A DNA stretch of 64,000 nt from Hyphococcus sp. Lineage in GTDB: Bacteria > Pseudomonadota > Alphaproteobacteria > Caulobacterales > Parvularculaceae. Every line of letters starts with the position of its first letter. Positions within the stretch are counted from its first letter, which is position 1. A program made the position numbers and the translations under genes. The stretch lies in NCBI GenBank assembly GCA_028281665.1, contig JANQJK010000026.1:124001-188000 (forward strand), given 5' to 3'. Positions 52,498-60,023 of the stretch are shown piece by piece. The notes below the pieces were generated by a model, which searched no databases, was not told the origin of the DNA, and worked only from the letters and a program-made list of their open reading frames with translations.

Positions 52498-54189
52498 GTG
52501 CCAGCGGGTCGAGTGCCGTTCTTTAAGTCCGCCATTATCATTGCCGGTTTCACGGTCGGCGCGTGCGTCAGCGGCGACGATCATCAGGTCGCCGTTCACG
52601 CGGTCGAAGCGGCGAGGGTCGGGGCGCTTGAAAGCGCCGAGGCGCGCATTCGGGCGGACGTGGAATATCTCGCCGACGATGCCATGGAGGGGCGGGAAGC
52701 GGGAACGCGGGGGTATGACGCTGCCGCTGAATACGTCGCCGAACGCATGGCCGGACTTGGACTAGCGCCGGGCAACCAGGGCCGCTGGTTCCAGGAAGTC
52801 CGTTTGCGGACAGCGTCATCAACGCCCGACGCCTCGCATATGTCGGTGACGAACCCTAATGGCGAGACCCTGGCGCTCAAATTCCTTGACGAATTCAAGA
52901 TCTATCCGTCGATTGAAAAGGAGGCGGTGTCGTTTACCGCGCCGGCGGTTTTTGTCGGCTATGGCGTTTACGCGCCGGAGATCGGGCATAACGACTTTGA
53001 GGGGCTTGATATCGACGGCAAAGTCGTCGTGCGCTTTGCCGGCGCGCCAGCTAGTTTTGATAGCGAGTCCCGCGCTCATTACGGATCCTCTGCAACGAAA
53101 GCGAAATACTTCGCTGAGAATGGCGCCGTCGCCGTCATCGGCATTTACACTAAGGCCCATGAAAAACGCGTTCCCTGGAACCGCCTGATGCGAAATCCTG
53201 TCGCCCAGTCGACCACATGGGTACGTCCGGACGGCGTCGCCGACGTTTCCGGGTCCGGGCTGGGCGCCTATGTCGCCGTGCATCCAGACGTTACCGAAAA
53301 ACTCTTCGAGGGCGCGCCGCGCTCATACAGCGACGTGCGCGCCGAAGAGGCGGGCGGCGCCAGCGTACCCAACGGGTTTGATTTGCCTGTCACGATTTCC
53401 GCCAGGGGCGCGAACACATTTGCCGACGTCCTCAGCGATAATGTGGTGGGCGTGATCGAAGGCGCCGATCCGTTATTGAAGAATGAGGCGATCGTCATTA
53501 CCGCTCATCTCGATCACGTCGGTATCGATGAAAAGGACCACAACGGAGATGGCGACGTCATCAATAACGGCGCCATGGACAACGCCCTCGGCGTCGCCAT
53601 GCTCCTCGAAACAGCCCGACGCTTTCGCGAAGCGCCGCGGCCTTCGCGGACTGTGGTTTTCCTCGCCCTGACGGCGGAAGAAAAGGGGCTGCTGGGCGCG
53701 GACAAGTTCGCGCAGTTTCCGACGATCGGCGACAAGGAAATCGTTGCGAATGTCAATCTGGACATGCCGCTGATGCTCCATTCGTTTACAGATATTGTCG
53801 CTTTTGGCGGCGAACGATCGTCCCTTGGCCCCCTTGCGGAAGAGGCGCTTGCCGCCATTGGCGTAACCGTCTCGCCGGACCCGATGCCGGAACAGGGCAT
53901 TTTCACCCGGTCGGACCACTATCGGTTTGTGGAGCAGGGCGTGCCGTCGATCTTTCTGTGGCCGGGCTTTGCCAATGGCGGCGAAGCGGTGATCACCGAT
54001 TTCCTGTCAACGCACTACCATAATCCGAGCGATGACTTGTCGCTGCCGATCCGCTGGGACGACGCGGCGCGCTTTGCCGACGTCAATTACACGATTGCCC
54101 GTGAAATAGCCGACCGCCCGGAGCGGCCTACGTGGAATGAAGGCGATTTCTTTGGCAACCTTTTCGCCGGGGACGCTGCTGCCGACTAG
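52498..54189 (+). CDS. M28 family zinc peptidase, lipoprotein
   Basis: 563 residues from a GTG. A lipoprotein signal is likely (GFTVGAC, residue about 22). A PA-type insert (about 125-290) is flanked by an M28 aminopeptidase domain with ITAHLDHVG, GAMDNALGVAML, LTAEEKGLLGADKF and VNLDMPLM, holding the two zinc ions. The C-terminal SDHYRFVEQGVPS gives the last ligand. It probably cleaves peptides in the periplasm or at the outer membrane. It shares a CTAG stop with the convergent SIMPL gene. Confidence 0.9.
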   Translation: MPAGRVPFFKSAIIIAGFTVGACVSGDDHQVAVHAVEAARVGALESAEARIRADVEYLADDAMEGREAGTRGYDAAAEYVAERMAGLGLAPGNQGRWFQEVRLRTASSTPDASHMSVTNPNGETLALKFLDEFKIYPSIEKEAVSFTAPAVFVGYGVYAPEIGHNDFEGLDIDGKVVVRFAGAPASFDSESRAHYGSSATKAKYFAENGAVAVIGIYTKAHEKRVPWNRLMRNPVAQSTTWVRPDGVADVSGSGLGAYVAVHPDVTEKLFEGAPRSYSDVRAEEAGGASVPNGFDLPVTISARGANTFADVLSDNVVGVIEGADPLLKNEAIVITAHLDHVGIDEKDHNGDGDVINNGAMDNALGVAMLLETARRFREAPRPSRTVVFLALTAEEKGLLGADKFAQFPTIGDKEIVANVNLDMPLMLHSFTDIVAFGGERSSLGPLAEEALAAIGVTVSPDPMPEQGIFTRSDHYRFVEQGVPSIFLWPGFANGGEAVITDFLSTHYHNPSDDLSLPIRWDDAARFADVNYTIAREIADRPERPTWNEGDFFGNLFAGDAAAD

Positions 54190-54899
54190 TCGATCTGATA
54201 GATCAGCGTCACCTGCGCTTTTATGCTGGATTCGCCGGCTTCAATCGGCGCTGCGAAATCGGCTGACTCCATCCGCGCGGCGGTTACGACGATATTGTCG
54301 TAGCGCGGTGCGGCGATATAGCCGTCGTGGATCGTCAAAACAGGTCCGAGCCGGACGCCCGCCGCGTCGGCAAGGAGCGCGGCTCGCGATTTTGCGTCGG
54401 CGACGGCGTTGCGGCGCGCTTCGTCATGGAGCGGTTTCGGCTCCGCGAAGGTGAAAGAAATGCCGCCCAGTGAGTTTGCGCCGGACGAGACAGCCTCATC
54501 GATTACCGCGCCGGCCTTGTCGAGATCGCGCAGGCGAACGCGAACGGAATTCGATGCGCGAAATCCGATCACCTCCGGTTCGCTTCGGTTTCTTTCATAG
54601 TTGTATCGCGGGTTGACGTTGAGGCCCGACGTCTGGATATCGCGCGCCTCAATGTCCATGGATTTCAGTTTGTCGATCGTCGCCGTCATCGCGGCGGAAT
54701 TGGCGCGCAGGGCGTCCGCAGCCGTCTCGCCGTCGCTCTGAACGCCGATGCGGACAATCGCCATGTCGGGCGCGGCAACCGCTTCGCCCTCGCCGGTCAC
54801 CGATATCGTTCGAGGCGCGGGCGCCTGGTCCGCCGACACCTGGGGGGCGGTGCAGGACGCGGCGAGCGCCGCAATGGCGGGGTAGAAAGATGCACGCAT
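54186..54899 (-). CDS. SIMPL domain (DUF541) lipoprotein
   Basis: 237 residues. The signal contains LAASC (residue 16), a lipobox. The body is a SIMPL domain: ISVTGEGEAVAAPDMAIVRIGV, ETAADALRANSAAMTATIDKL, VIGFRASNSVRVRLRDLDKAG and GISFTFAEPKPLHDEARRNA. The family has been linked to oxidative-stress protection or surface display, with no secure function. I placed the start at 54899 rather than at an ATG 60 bases earlier, which would bury the lipobox. Confidence 0.85.
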   Translation of the reverse strand: MRASFYPAIAALAASCTAPQVSADQAPAPRTISVTGEGEAVAAPDMAIVRIGVQSDGETAADALRANSAAMTATIDKLKSMDIEARDIQTSGLNVNPRYNYERNRSEPEVIGFRASNSVRVRLRDLDKAGAVIDEAVSSGANSLGGISFTFAEPKPLHDEARRNAVADAKSRAALLADAAGVRLGPVLTIHDGYIAAPRYDNIVVTAARMESADFAAPIEAGESSIKAQVTLIYQID

Positions 54900-55079
54900 G
54901 ATTGTCTCCCGATTTCGCATTCGCCACGCACCATGCTCGCCCGCAGCGGGCAAAATCAAGGCGCAAATTCGATCTTACGGAGGCGGCGGGCAACGACGAT
55001 ACGGGGCCTTCATTGCGCCGGCAATTGCTGATAAGAACCGCGCTTCCGCCGGCGCAGAGGCGCTTCGCGCCGTCCGGTC

Positions 55080-55156
55080 GGGCCTGTAGCTCAATTGGTT
55101 AGAGCTGGCGGCTCATAACCGCTAGGTTGGGGGTTCGAGTCCCTCCGGGCCCACCA
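55080..55156 (+). tRNA. tRNA with CAU anticodon, probably tRNA-Ile2 (lysidine), CCA encoded
   Basis: A complete cloverleaf of 77 bases. GGGCCTG pairs with CGGGCCC in the acceptor stem, the D-stem is GCTC/GAGC, the anticodon loop is CTCATAA with CAT at 55114-55116, and GGTTCGAGTCC forms the T-arm. The encoded CCA is present. C4-G69 and C5-G68 resemble the elements TilS reads in tRNA-Ile2 and differ from elongator tRNA-Met, so the CAU is more likely read as lysidine. The integrase remnant directly downstream marks this tRNA as an attachment site. Confidence 0.9.
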
Positions 55157-55195
55157 ATTTAGAAATAAAAACAACAAATTAGCTGCGTTCGGAAT

Positions 55196-55251
55196 TTTTG
55201 GGTCACAACATTTCGCCGTTTTTAATCGTTTTGGGTCACAAAATGGGTCAC
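55196..55251. repeat. Direct repeats TTTTGGGTCACAA (integrase arm-site candidates)
   Basis: The 13-mer TTTTGGGTCACAA occurs at 55196-55208 and again at 55229-55241 (33 bases apart), with a third GGGTCAC at 55245-55251. They lie between the tRNA and the integrase remnant, where arm-type binding sites of tyrosine integrases are found. Binding is inferred. Confidence 0.6.
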
Positions 55252-55294
55252 GCTGCACACGCGCTAGGCCCGCAAAACGGATGGGCGAAAAGCC

Positions 55295-55884
55295 ATGAAA
55301 ACACTCCGCATGACGGACCGTTGGGTACGGACGATTTCTGTAAAATCGGGTCGCGAAGAGTTCTGCGATTCGGTGACGCCGGAGTTGCGTTTGAGAGTCT
55401 CATTGCGGTCTCGCAAATGGTGCGTGATGACGCGCAAAAGCTCCCTAACGCCTCAGATCCGCGAACGACCGCCGTTATCCGAATGGTTATCTGCATGGGC
55501 GGCCTTCGGATCACCGAAATCTCCGCGTCTAAAAAGGAATGGTACAAGGACGGCTGGCTTTGTCTCCCCACGACAAAGAACAAGCGCGAGCACCATGTCC
55601 CACTCACCGAGCAGGCGAAATCGCAATACGAGATTGCGGTAGCCGTTACGAATTCGGAAAGTGACTACCTTTTTCCCAATACCTACGACATCCGCGAGCC
55701 CATTGATCCGTCTTCGCTAGGCAAAGTCGCGCGGCGTCTCATGAGCGATTTCGACGTGGCGCCTTTTCAGCTCAAGGATTTGCGCCGGACGTTCAAGACG
55801 CACCTGCTCGACGGCGAGTACGTCGAAGAACGCGAAATCGACATTTGGCATAACCGAAGCGCCAGCGCGCACTGTTCTCGATGA
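55295..55884 (+). pseudogene. Tyrosine-type integrase, internally deleted and frameshifted
   Basis: The first about 45 residues, read from 55295 (MTDRWVRTISVKSG, EEFCDSVTPELRLRVSL), match the N-terminal arm-binding region of tRNA-targeting integrases. At about 55435 the coding continues in another frame with ICMGGLRITEISAS (box I Arg), REHHVPLTEQAKSQ and LKDLRRTFKTHLLDG (box II, Lys where His is usual). The core-binding domain between them is missing and no catalytic Tyr is left. Two adjacent frames are needed to read it, so the protein cannot work. Confidence 0.8.
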
Positions 55885-56422
55885 CGCTCTTGATGATCGC
55901 GCAGACATTGAAACTGTTCGCGCCGGTTTCGGCGAAGAGATTCGCAGCGCCATGACTGCGCGACGGCGTTGGCTCATTGGCCAAGGCCTTGCGAAGTACG
56001 ATGGCGAGGCGCTCGTTATCGACCGCAAACGCCTGACGCTGATGGAGCGCGACGCCATCGCGGAAGCGGGCGAGCGGCTGTCCAGGCAAATTGGAAAAGA
56101 ATTCGTCGACCCGGTCGAGGGCGAGCGCGTGAGCGGGACCTATCGCCACCCAGTCGATTTGCCGACGGGACGTTTCGCCGTGGTCGAGAAATCGAAGGAA
56201 TTCACGCTGGTCCCTTGGCGGGAGGCGCTGGAAGCCCGGCGCGGCATGGGGGTCTCAGGAATCATGCGTCGGGGCGGCGTTACATGGGATTTCGGGAAAG
56301 CCCGTGGAGGGCCAGCGCGTTACGCGCGGAATTCGTGGAGATTCGGCGAAATATCAATTGATAGAAATACGAAAAATCTTGTCATTTGCACGAATTTGCC
56401 CTATATGGAGGTCAAAGGATGA
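55841..56422 (+). pseudogene. C-terminal remnant of a DUF3363 relaxase/mobilisation protein
   Basis: From about 55856 the frame reads EAPARTVLDD, then ADIETVRAGFGEEIRSAM, TARRRWLIGQGLAKYDGEAL, DPVEGERVSGTYRHPVDLP, FTLVPWREALEARRG and GVTWDFGKARG, matching the C-terminal region of TraI-like relaxases with DUF3363. The N-terminal nuclease and its HUH motif are absent. Its start lies directly against the end of the integrase remnant, a deletion junction. The last about 25 residues deviate and contain the promoter of the toxin-antitoxin pair. Confidence 0.75.
56379..56407 (+). promoter_or_regulatory. Promoter of the Xre-RES pair with ATTTGC direct repeats
   Basis: TTGTCA (56379-56384), 17 bases, TATATG (56402-56407) form a good sigma-70 pair, and GGAGG (56407-56411) leads to the antitoxin ATG. 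ATTTGC occurs at 56384-56389 and 56394-56399, one helical turn apart, within the spacer. This is where an Xre antitoxin would bind to repress its own operon. The promoter lies inside the relaxase remnant. Confidence 0.55.
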
Positions 56423-56862
56423 CCCTGATGAAACTGCAGCCCGTTGATCGATTGCCGCCCGATGAAGCCCCCGCGTCCTTTCCCCTGGCCGCGGGCGATT
56501 ATGGTGTCACTGATGAGGAAGGCCTCGCCATGGCCGAGGCCTCCGTCAACCTGTTCCGGCTATGGGGGCTGACGGATGCCGAAGCCTGCACGCTCCTCGG
56601 CGGCATTTCGACAGCCACATATAATCGCTGGAAGCGCGGCGAAATTGGCCGGCTCACCGTCGATCAGAAAACCCGGCTTTCCATTCTCATGGGCATCCAT
56701 AAAGCGTTGCGCATTCTCTTCACTGAAAACGCCCGCGTTTACGCCTGGGTGAAAAAACCCAGCAAAGCGTTCGACGGGCGGTCGGCGTTGGAGATCATGT
56801 TGCAAGGGCAGATCATGGATCTCTTTGACGTGCGCTTTTATCTTGATGCGGCGCGCGGATGA
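56419..56862 (+). CDS. Xre/MbcA/ParS-type antitoxin (DUF2384)
   Basis: 147 residues. An N-terminal HTH-like part (NLFRLWGLTDAEACTLLGG, TATYNRWKRGEIGRLTVDQ) is followed by a DUF2384 toxin-binding end (SKAFDGRSALEIMLQGQIMDL). It would bind and neutralise the RES toxin and repress the operon. I chose 56419, with GGAGG 7 bases upstream, over an ATG at 56386. The stop overlaps the toxin start by ATGA, typical of the pair. Confidence 0.88.
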   Translation: MTLMKLQPVDRLPPDEAPASFPLAAGDYGVTDEEGLAMAEASVNLFRLWGLTDAEACTLLGGISTATYNRWKRGEIGRLTVDQKTRLSILMGIHKALRILFTENARVYAWVKKPSKAFDGRSALEIMLQGQIMDLFDVRFYLDAARG

Positions 56863-57560
56863 AATTCCCGTGCGTTACGCGCCTGCGCTGGCGCAAGACC
56901 CATCGGATCATTTCAACGCGGCATCCGCCGATCGATCTCTTCGAAGACATCGCCGATCCCGCGAAATGGGATGCGATTGCTTCAGGGGAATCAAAATCCA
57001 ATGCGCGTGTTGTCGCGAGCATCGGGCGATTGGAGCTGGCGCCGCCAGACCGCCGGGTCGGCGGCAACGGCGCCAGCTATGTCATGGCGCCTTTCGTCCA
57101 TATCAGTCCGCGGTTTCAGGGGCGCTTTCATGATGGACATTTTGGCGTCTATTACGCGGCGAACCGCTTTGAAACCGCGATCGCGGAGACGACCTTTCAC
57201 CGTGGGCGGATTTACGCCGACACGAATGAGCCGCCGGGCTGGTTCAGCCAGTTTCGCGAACTGGTCGGTTCAATCGATGCCCGGATGCATGACATAAGAC
57301 GGGATGGGGAACTCGCGGAGTGCTTAGACCCGGACAGCTATTTGGCGTCACAGGCGCTTGCGCGGGAACTGCGCGCAGACGGCTCGAACGGGCTCGCCTA
57401 TCCAAGCGTCCGCGATGCAGACGGCCAGTGCGTCGCCGCGTTCTGGCCGGATGTGATATCCATTCCTAAGCAGGGGCGGGCGCTTGCCTATCACTTTGAC
57501 GGTGCGCGGATCGATCTCATTCGAGATGAGACAAGCAAGGATGTGTGGCGGATAGTTTGA
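56859..57560 (+). CDS. RES domain toxin (NAD+-targeting)
   Basis: 233 residues. The RES signature residues are seen in order: an Arg in PRFQGRFHDGHFGVYYAAN, a Glu in ETAIAETTFH and a Ser in NGLAYPSVRD. RES toxins use NAD+, either degrading it (MbcT-like phosphorylase) or transferring ADP-ribose (ParT-like). Both are known in type II systems with a DUF2384 antitoxin. The gene looks full length. A 273-base AT-richer gap follows with no gene I can support. Confidence 0.9.
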   Translation: MKFPCVTRLRWRKTHRIISTRHPPIDLFEDIADPAKWDAIASGESKSNARVVASIGRLELAPPDRRVGGNGASYVMAPFVHISPRFQGRFHDGHFGVYYAANRFETAIAETTFHRGRIYADTNEPPGWFSQFRELVGSIDARMHDIRRDGELAECLDPDSYLASQALARELRADGSNGLAYPSVRDADGQCVAAFWPDVISIPKQGRALAYHFDGARIDLIRDETSKDVWRIV

Positions 57561-57833
57561 GCCGGCGACGTCATGTCGACAGGATCCAGAAAACTGCGAG
57601 CGCAAGTTGATTGAAACGTCGGTTTTGCGCGCAGAAGAAGACATAATATCCACGCTACTGCGGGCATATTTCTTACGCCTAAAGCAGACATTAGAAGTAG
57701 TGCCTGTATCTCGTTTTTGTGGAGTGATTTGTCAACTAATTGATTTCAATACAGTTTCAATGTTTGCTTTGCGAAATTGCGAACATCGATTTTGAATCAT
57801 ACGTGTCGCGGACAATCAAGGTTTTTGGATTCG

Positions 57834-59147
57834 TTAGACGGCGCGTACGGCGTTATGCGCCGCTCGAGCCAGACACAATGCGCTGGCGATTGCAGCAAGT
57901 ATCACAGTAATGACAATTGAATTGCCGATTGAACTCGGGGACCGGAAAACATAATCATTTAGTACGCCAACCAAAAGAGCGCCAATCGACATGCCAACTA
58001 AGTTGTTTATTGACAAAAACAGAGCGTAAACGCGAGAGCGCATTTTTTCCAGCGACCAAGCCTGAATGGCGAACGCTGATGGAGAGATAGCATATGATGC
58101 AAAATGAAGAGAGAGAAAAAAAAGCATTCCTTTAGGTGCCGCCTCCTCCACTAGCGTGAAAGAGGTCATAGATACCGCGATCAGCAATGTGGCGAATAAA
58201 CCCACAAAAAATGGTGCGGGTCGTCCCACAACCTTAGAAAGATAATCCGTCAAAACGCCGCTTGTGATCACGCCGGTAATCGTCGCCGACAAAAAACCGA
58301 CCGCCAGGATCGATTTGTTTGAAACGCCATCCAAGTGTAGCAGGCGAGAGAAGTATGTCGGCCCCCAGGCGATCAGGGTGAACAACGCCATTGCAGCAAA
58401 AGAAAACCCCAAAAAATGCCATACAAAAATACTGCTATTCCTTCGTATGAAATGAAGCGTTTGCAAAAAAGAGGGAACCGATTCGGGGCGTTGTCGAATT
58501 GGATCTCGTAAGAGAAAGAAATATGCAATCGAACAGACAATCCCGCACACACTCATTCCAATAAATCCAGCGCGCCAGCTATTTGGTAATTTAAGCATCA
58601 CGCCAAATATGCTCGTAGATTCGAGTACAATCGCACCAACAAAACCACTTAAGGCGACCGCGATGGAAAGGCCAACGAATGACCCGGAGGCATATATTGC
58701 GTTTGCTCTGCCCCTCTTTTGCCGATGAAATAGGTCTGCAAGTATCGAATATACAGCCGGTGAAAGCGCGGCTTGTCCCACGCCAATTCCAAGTCGTGCA
58801 ATAAACAAGAGGGCAAAGCTTGATGCAATTCCAAAAAGGCCTGTAGCGACGGACCAAAATCCAATTGCAAGAGCAATAATTTTTGTTCTGGAATATTTGT
58901 CAGAATATGAAGCCAAAACCACTGTGGAGAGGGCGAAACTTACTGAAAAGCCAAATCCGTAAAGAACGCCGACTTGAGTGTCGCTCAGCCCGACATCGGC
59001 GCGTATTTGATCGACCGTCATCGCAAGCAAATGCCGGTCTATGTGGGAGATTAAGTTAGCAAAAAAAAGAGCGCCTAATGTAAAATTGGCCGTATGTGCA
59101 AAATGTCGGCTTTTTGTCGATGACTGATCGATGTCAACCATTTTCAT
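57834..59147 (-). CDS. MFS transporter, spinster (Spns)-like
   Basis: 437 residues with about 12 membrane spans. Landmarks are HIDRHLLAMTVDQIRADVGL and TQVGVLYGFGFSVSFALSTV near the N-terminus, the SDKYSRTKIIALAIGFWS A-motif and ARLGIGVGQAALSPAVYSIL. The family exports or imports organic acids, drugs or lipids; substrate unknown. Base composition is visibly more AT-rich than in the centre of the window. It overlaps the end of the marR gene (start 59147 or 59141), so the two are one operon. Confidence 0.85.
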   Translation of the reverse strand: MKMVDIDQSSTKSRHFAHTANFTLGALFFANLISHIDRHLLAMTVDQIRADVGLSDTQVGVLYGFGFSVSFALSTVVLASYSDKYSRTKIIALAIGFWSVATGLFGIASSFALLFIARLGIGVGQAALSPAVYSILADLFHRQKRGRANAIYASGSFVGLSIAVALSGFVGAIVLESTSIFGVMLKLPNSWRAGFIGMSVCGIVCSIAYFFLLRDPIRQRPESVPSFLQTLHFIRRNSSIFVWHFLGFSFAAMALFTLIAWGPTYFSRLLHLDGVSNKSILAVGFLSATITGVITSGVLTDYLSKVVGRPAPFFVGLFATLLIAVSMTSFTLVEEAAPKGMLFFLSLHFASYAISPSAFAIQAWSLEKMRSRVYALFLSINNLVGMSIGALLVGVLNDYVFRSPSSIGNSIVITVILAAIASALCLARAAHNAVRAV

Positions 59148-59607
59148 CAATGCTATCAGCCAGCGACTTGTGCACATTTCGCCGCAATTTTTGCAAAAGC
59201 TTTAGCAAAGTTTTTCGCTCGTTGTCCGTGAGGTCACTCCACAGGCTTTCTGCTCTTTCTATTTTCTGAGCTGCCATGATCTGATATATCTTCTCACCAT
59301 TCCGGGTGAGCTTAATCGGTTTGCTCCGCCAATCTTCGCCTGCGCCGTTTGAGCTAACAAGCTTTTGTTCCTTTAGATAGGCGAGCGCGCGGCTAACCGA
59401 GGCTTTGTCCATGCCGCTTTCAAAGCAGATCTGCTTGCTAGTCGAGATGCCTTCATCAGCTAGCAGCGCGATTACGCGCCATTCTCGCATGCCAATTTTG
59501 TGCCCATCAATTGTGGTTGTCGCAGTGCCGCGTGAAATATGGGCGGATATTGTCCGCAACAAGAATGGGAAGTAGTTTTCGAGATCTATTTGGTTCTTAG
59601 TTTTCAT
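59134..59607 (-). CDS. MarR family transcriptional regulator
   Basis: 157 residues. The winged-helix is visible: KIGMREWRVIALLADEG, STSKQICFESGMDKASVSRALAYLKEQKLV and the wing DWRSKPIKLTRNGEKIYQI. MarR proteins are usually repressors released by small aromatic ligands. It sits upstream of the MFS gene and divergent from the TonB receptor cluster, the standard layout for a regulator controlling both sides. The repeats at 59877-59932 are the likely operator. Confidence 0.9.
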   Translation of the reverse strand: MKTKNQIDLENYFPFLLRTISAHISRGTATTTIDGHKIGMREWRVIALLADEGISTSKQICFESGMDKASVSRALAYLKEQKLVSSNGAGEDWRSKPIKLTRNGEKIYQIMAAQKIERAESLWSDLTDNERKTLLKLLQKLRRNVHKSLADSIDENG

Positions 59608-60023
59608 GAAGCGATTGGCGTTTTTTTCGTTCGGAATTCTAATTTGTACATGTACCCCAAGAATTCTGGCTACATGCCTTCATTCAAAATGTGAAACCAC
59701 ACAGCTGAACTGCTGGGCAAGTGATTAGAAAAGCGCGTCCTTCGACCTACATCAGTATCCGTTGCCACCTTCCGGGCCTTCAGAAAGAAGTTAACCCTTG
59801 GTGGCCAGCAGGCGTAGCAACCAAATAAGCTAATAGGGCGACATGGGCAGAATACCAAGATCGGAAAATCGCCGCAATCAGTTGACATCACAATCGATAG
59901 CTTATACTGGATCAGTTGACATATCAATCGATTGGCTGATTGTCGGCTAACCAGCGCCGCCTTGACCAGCGGGCCTATTGGTCGGCGGCAATAAATGATG
60001 AGCCCGTCACGCGGGAGGGGAAA
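59608..60023. other. Divergent regulatory region between marR and the TonB receptor gene
   Basis: This 416-base stretch contains GTACATGTAC (59646-59655), a perfect 10-base palindrome near the marR start, the two 22-base repeats near the receptor, and AT-rich spacer. I see no further gene. Confidence 0.65.
59877..59932. promoter_or_regulatory. Two 22-bp direct repeats with TTGACA, candidate MarR operators
   Basis: 59877-59898 and 59911-59932 agree at 20 of 22 positions (both begin ATCAGTTGACAT, both end CAATCGAT) and lie 34 bases apart. Each carries TTGACA; the second also contains TTGA-CATA-TCAA, a symmetrical MarR-like site. Between them is TATACT (59903-59908), a good -10 hexamer placed 15 bases from the first TTGACA. 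A pair of operators covering a promoter is the simplest reading; binding is inferred. Confidence 0.6.

Larger units (their letters stand above)
55157..56422 (+). mobile_element. Remnant of a tRNA-integrated mobile element (integrase and relaxase fragments)
   Basis: Directly after the tRNA come repeated GGGTCAC sites, an integrase with a missing centre and a frameshift, and the C-terminal part of a relaxase, with no intact mobility gene. This is the expected appearance of an integrative or mobilisable element that has lost its middle. No copy of the tRNA 3' end (the right attachment site) was found downstream in the window, so the outer limit of the element is unknown and may lie beyond 64000. 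Confidence 0.75.

Noticed and set aside
59916-59938. Second TTGACA as a promoter for the TonB receptor gene
   Set aside because: No acceptable -10 occurs 16-18 bases downstream; it is better read as part of the repeat.
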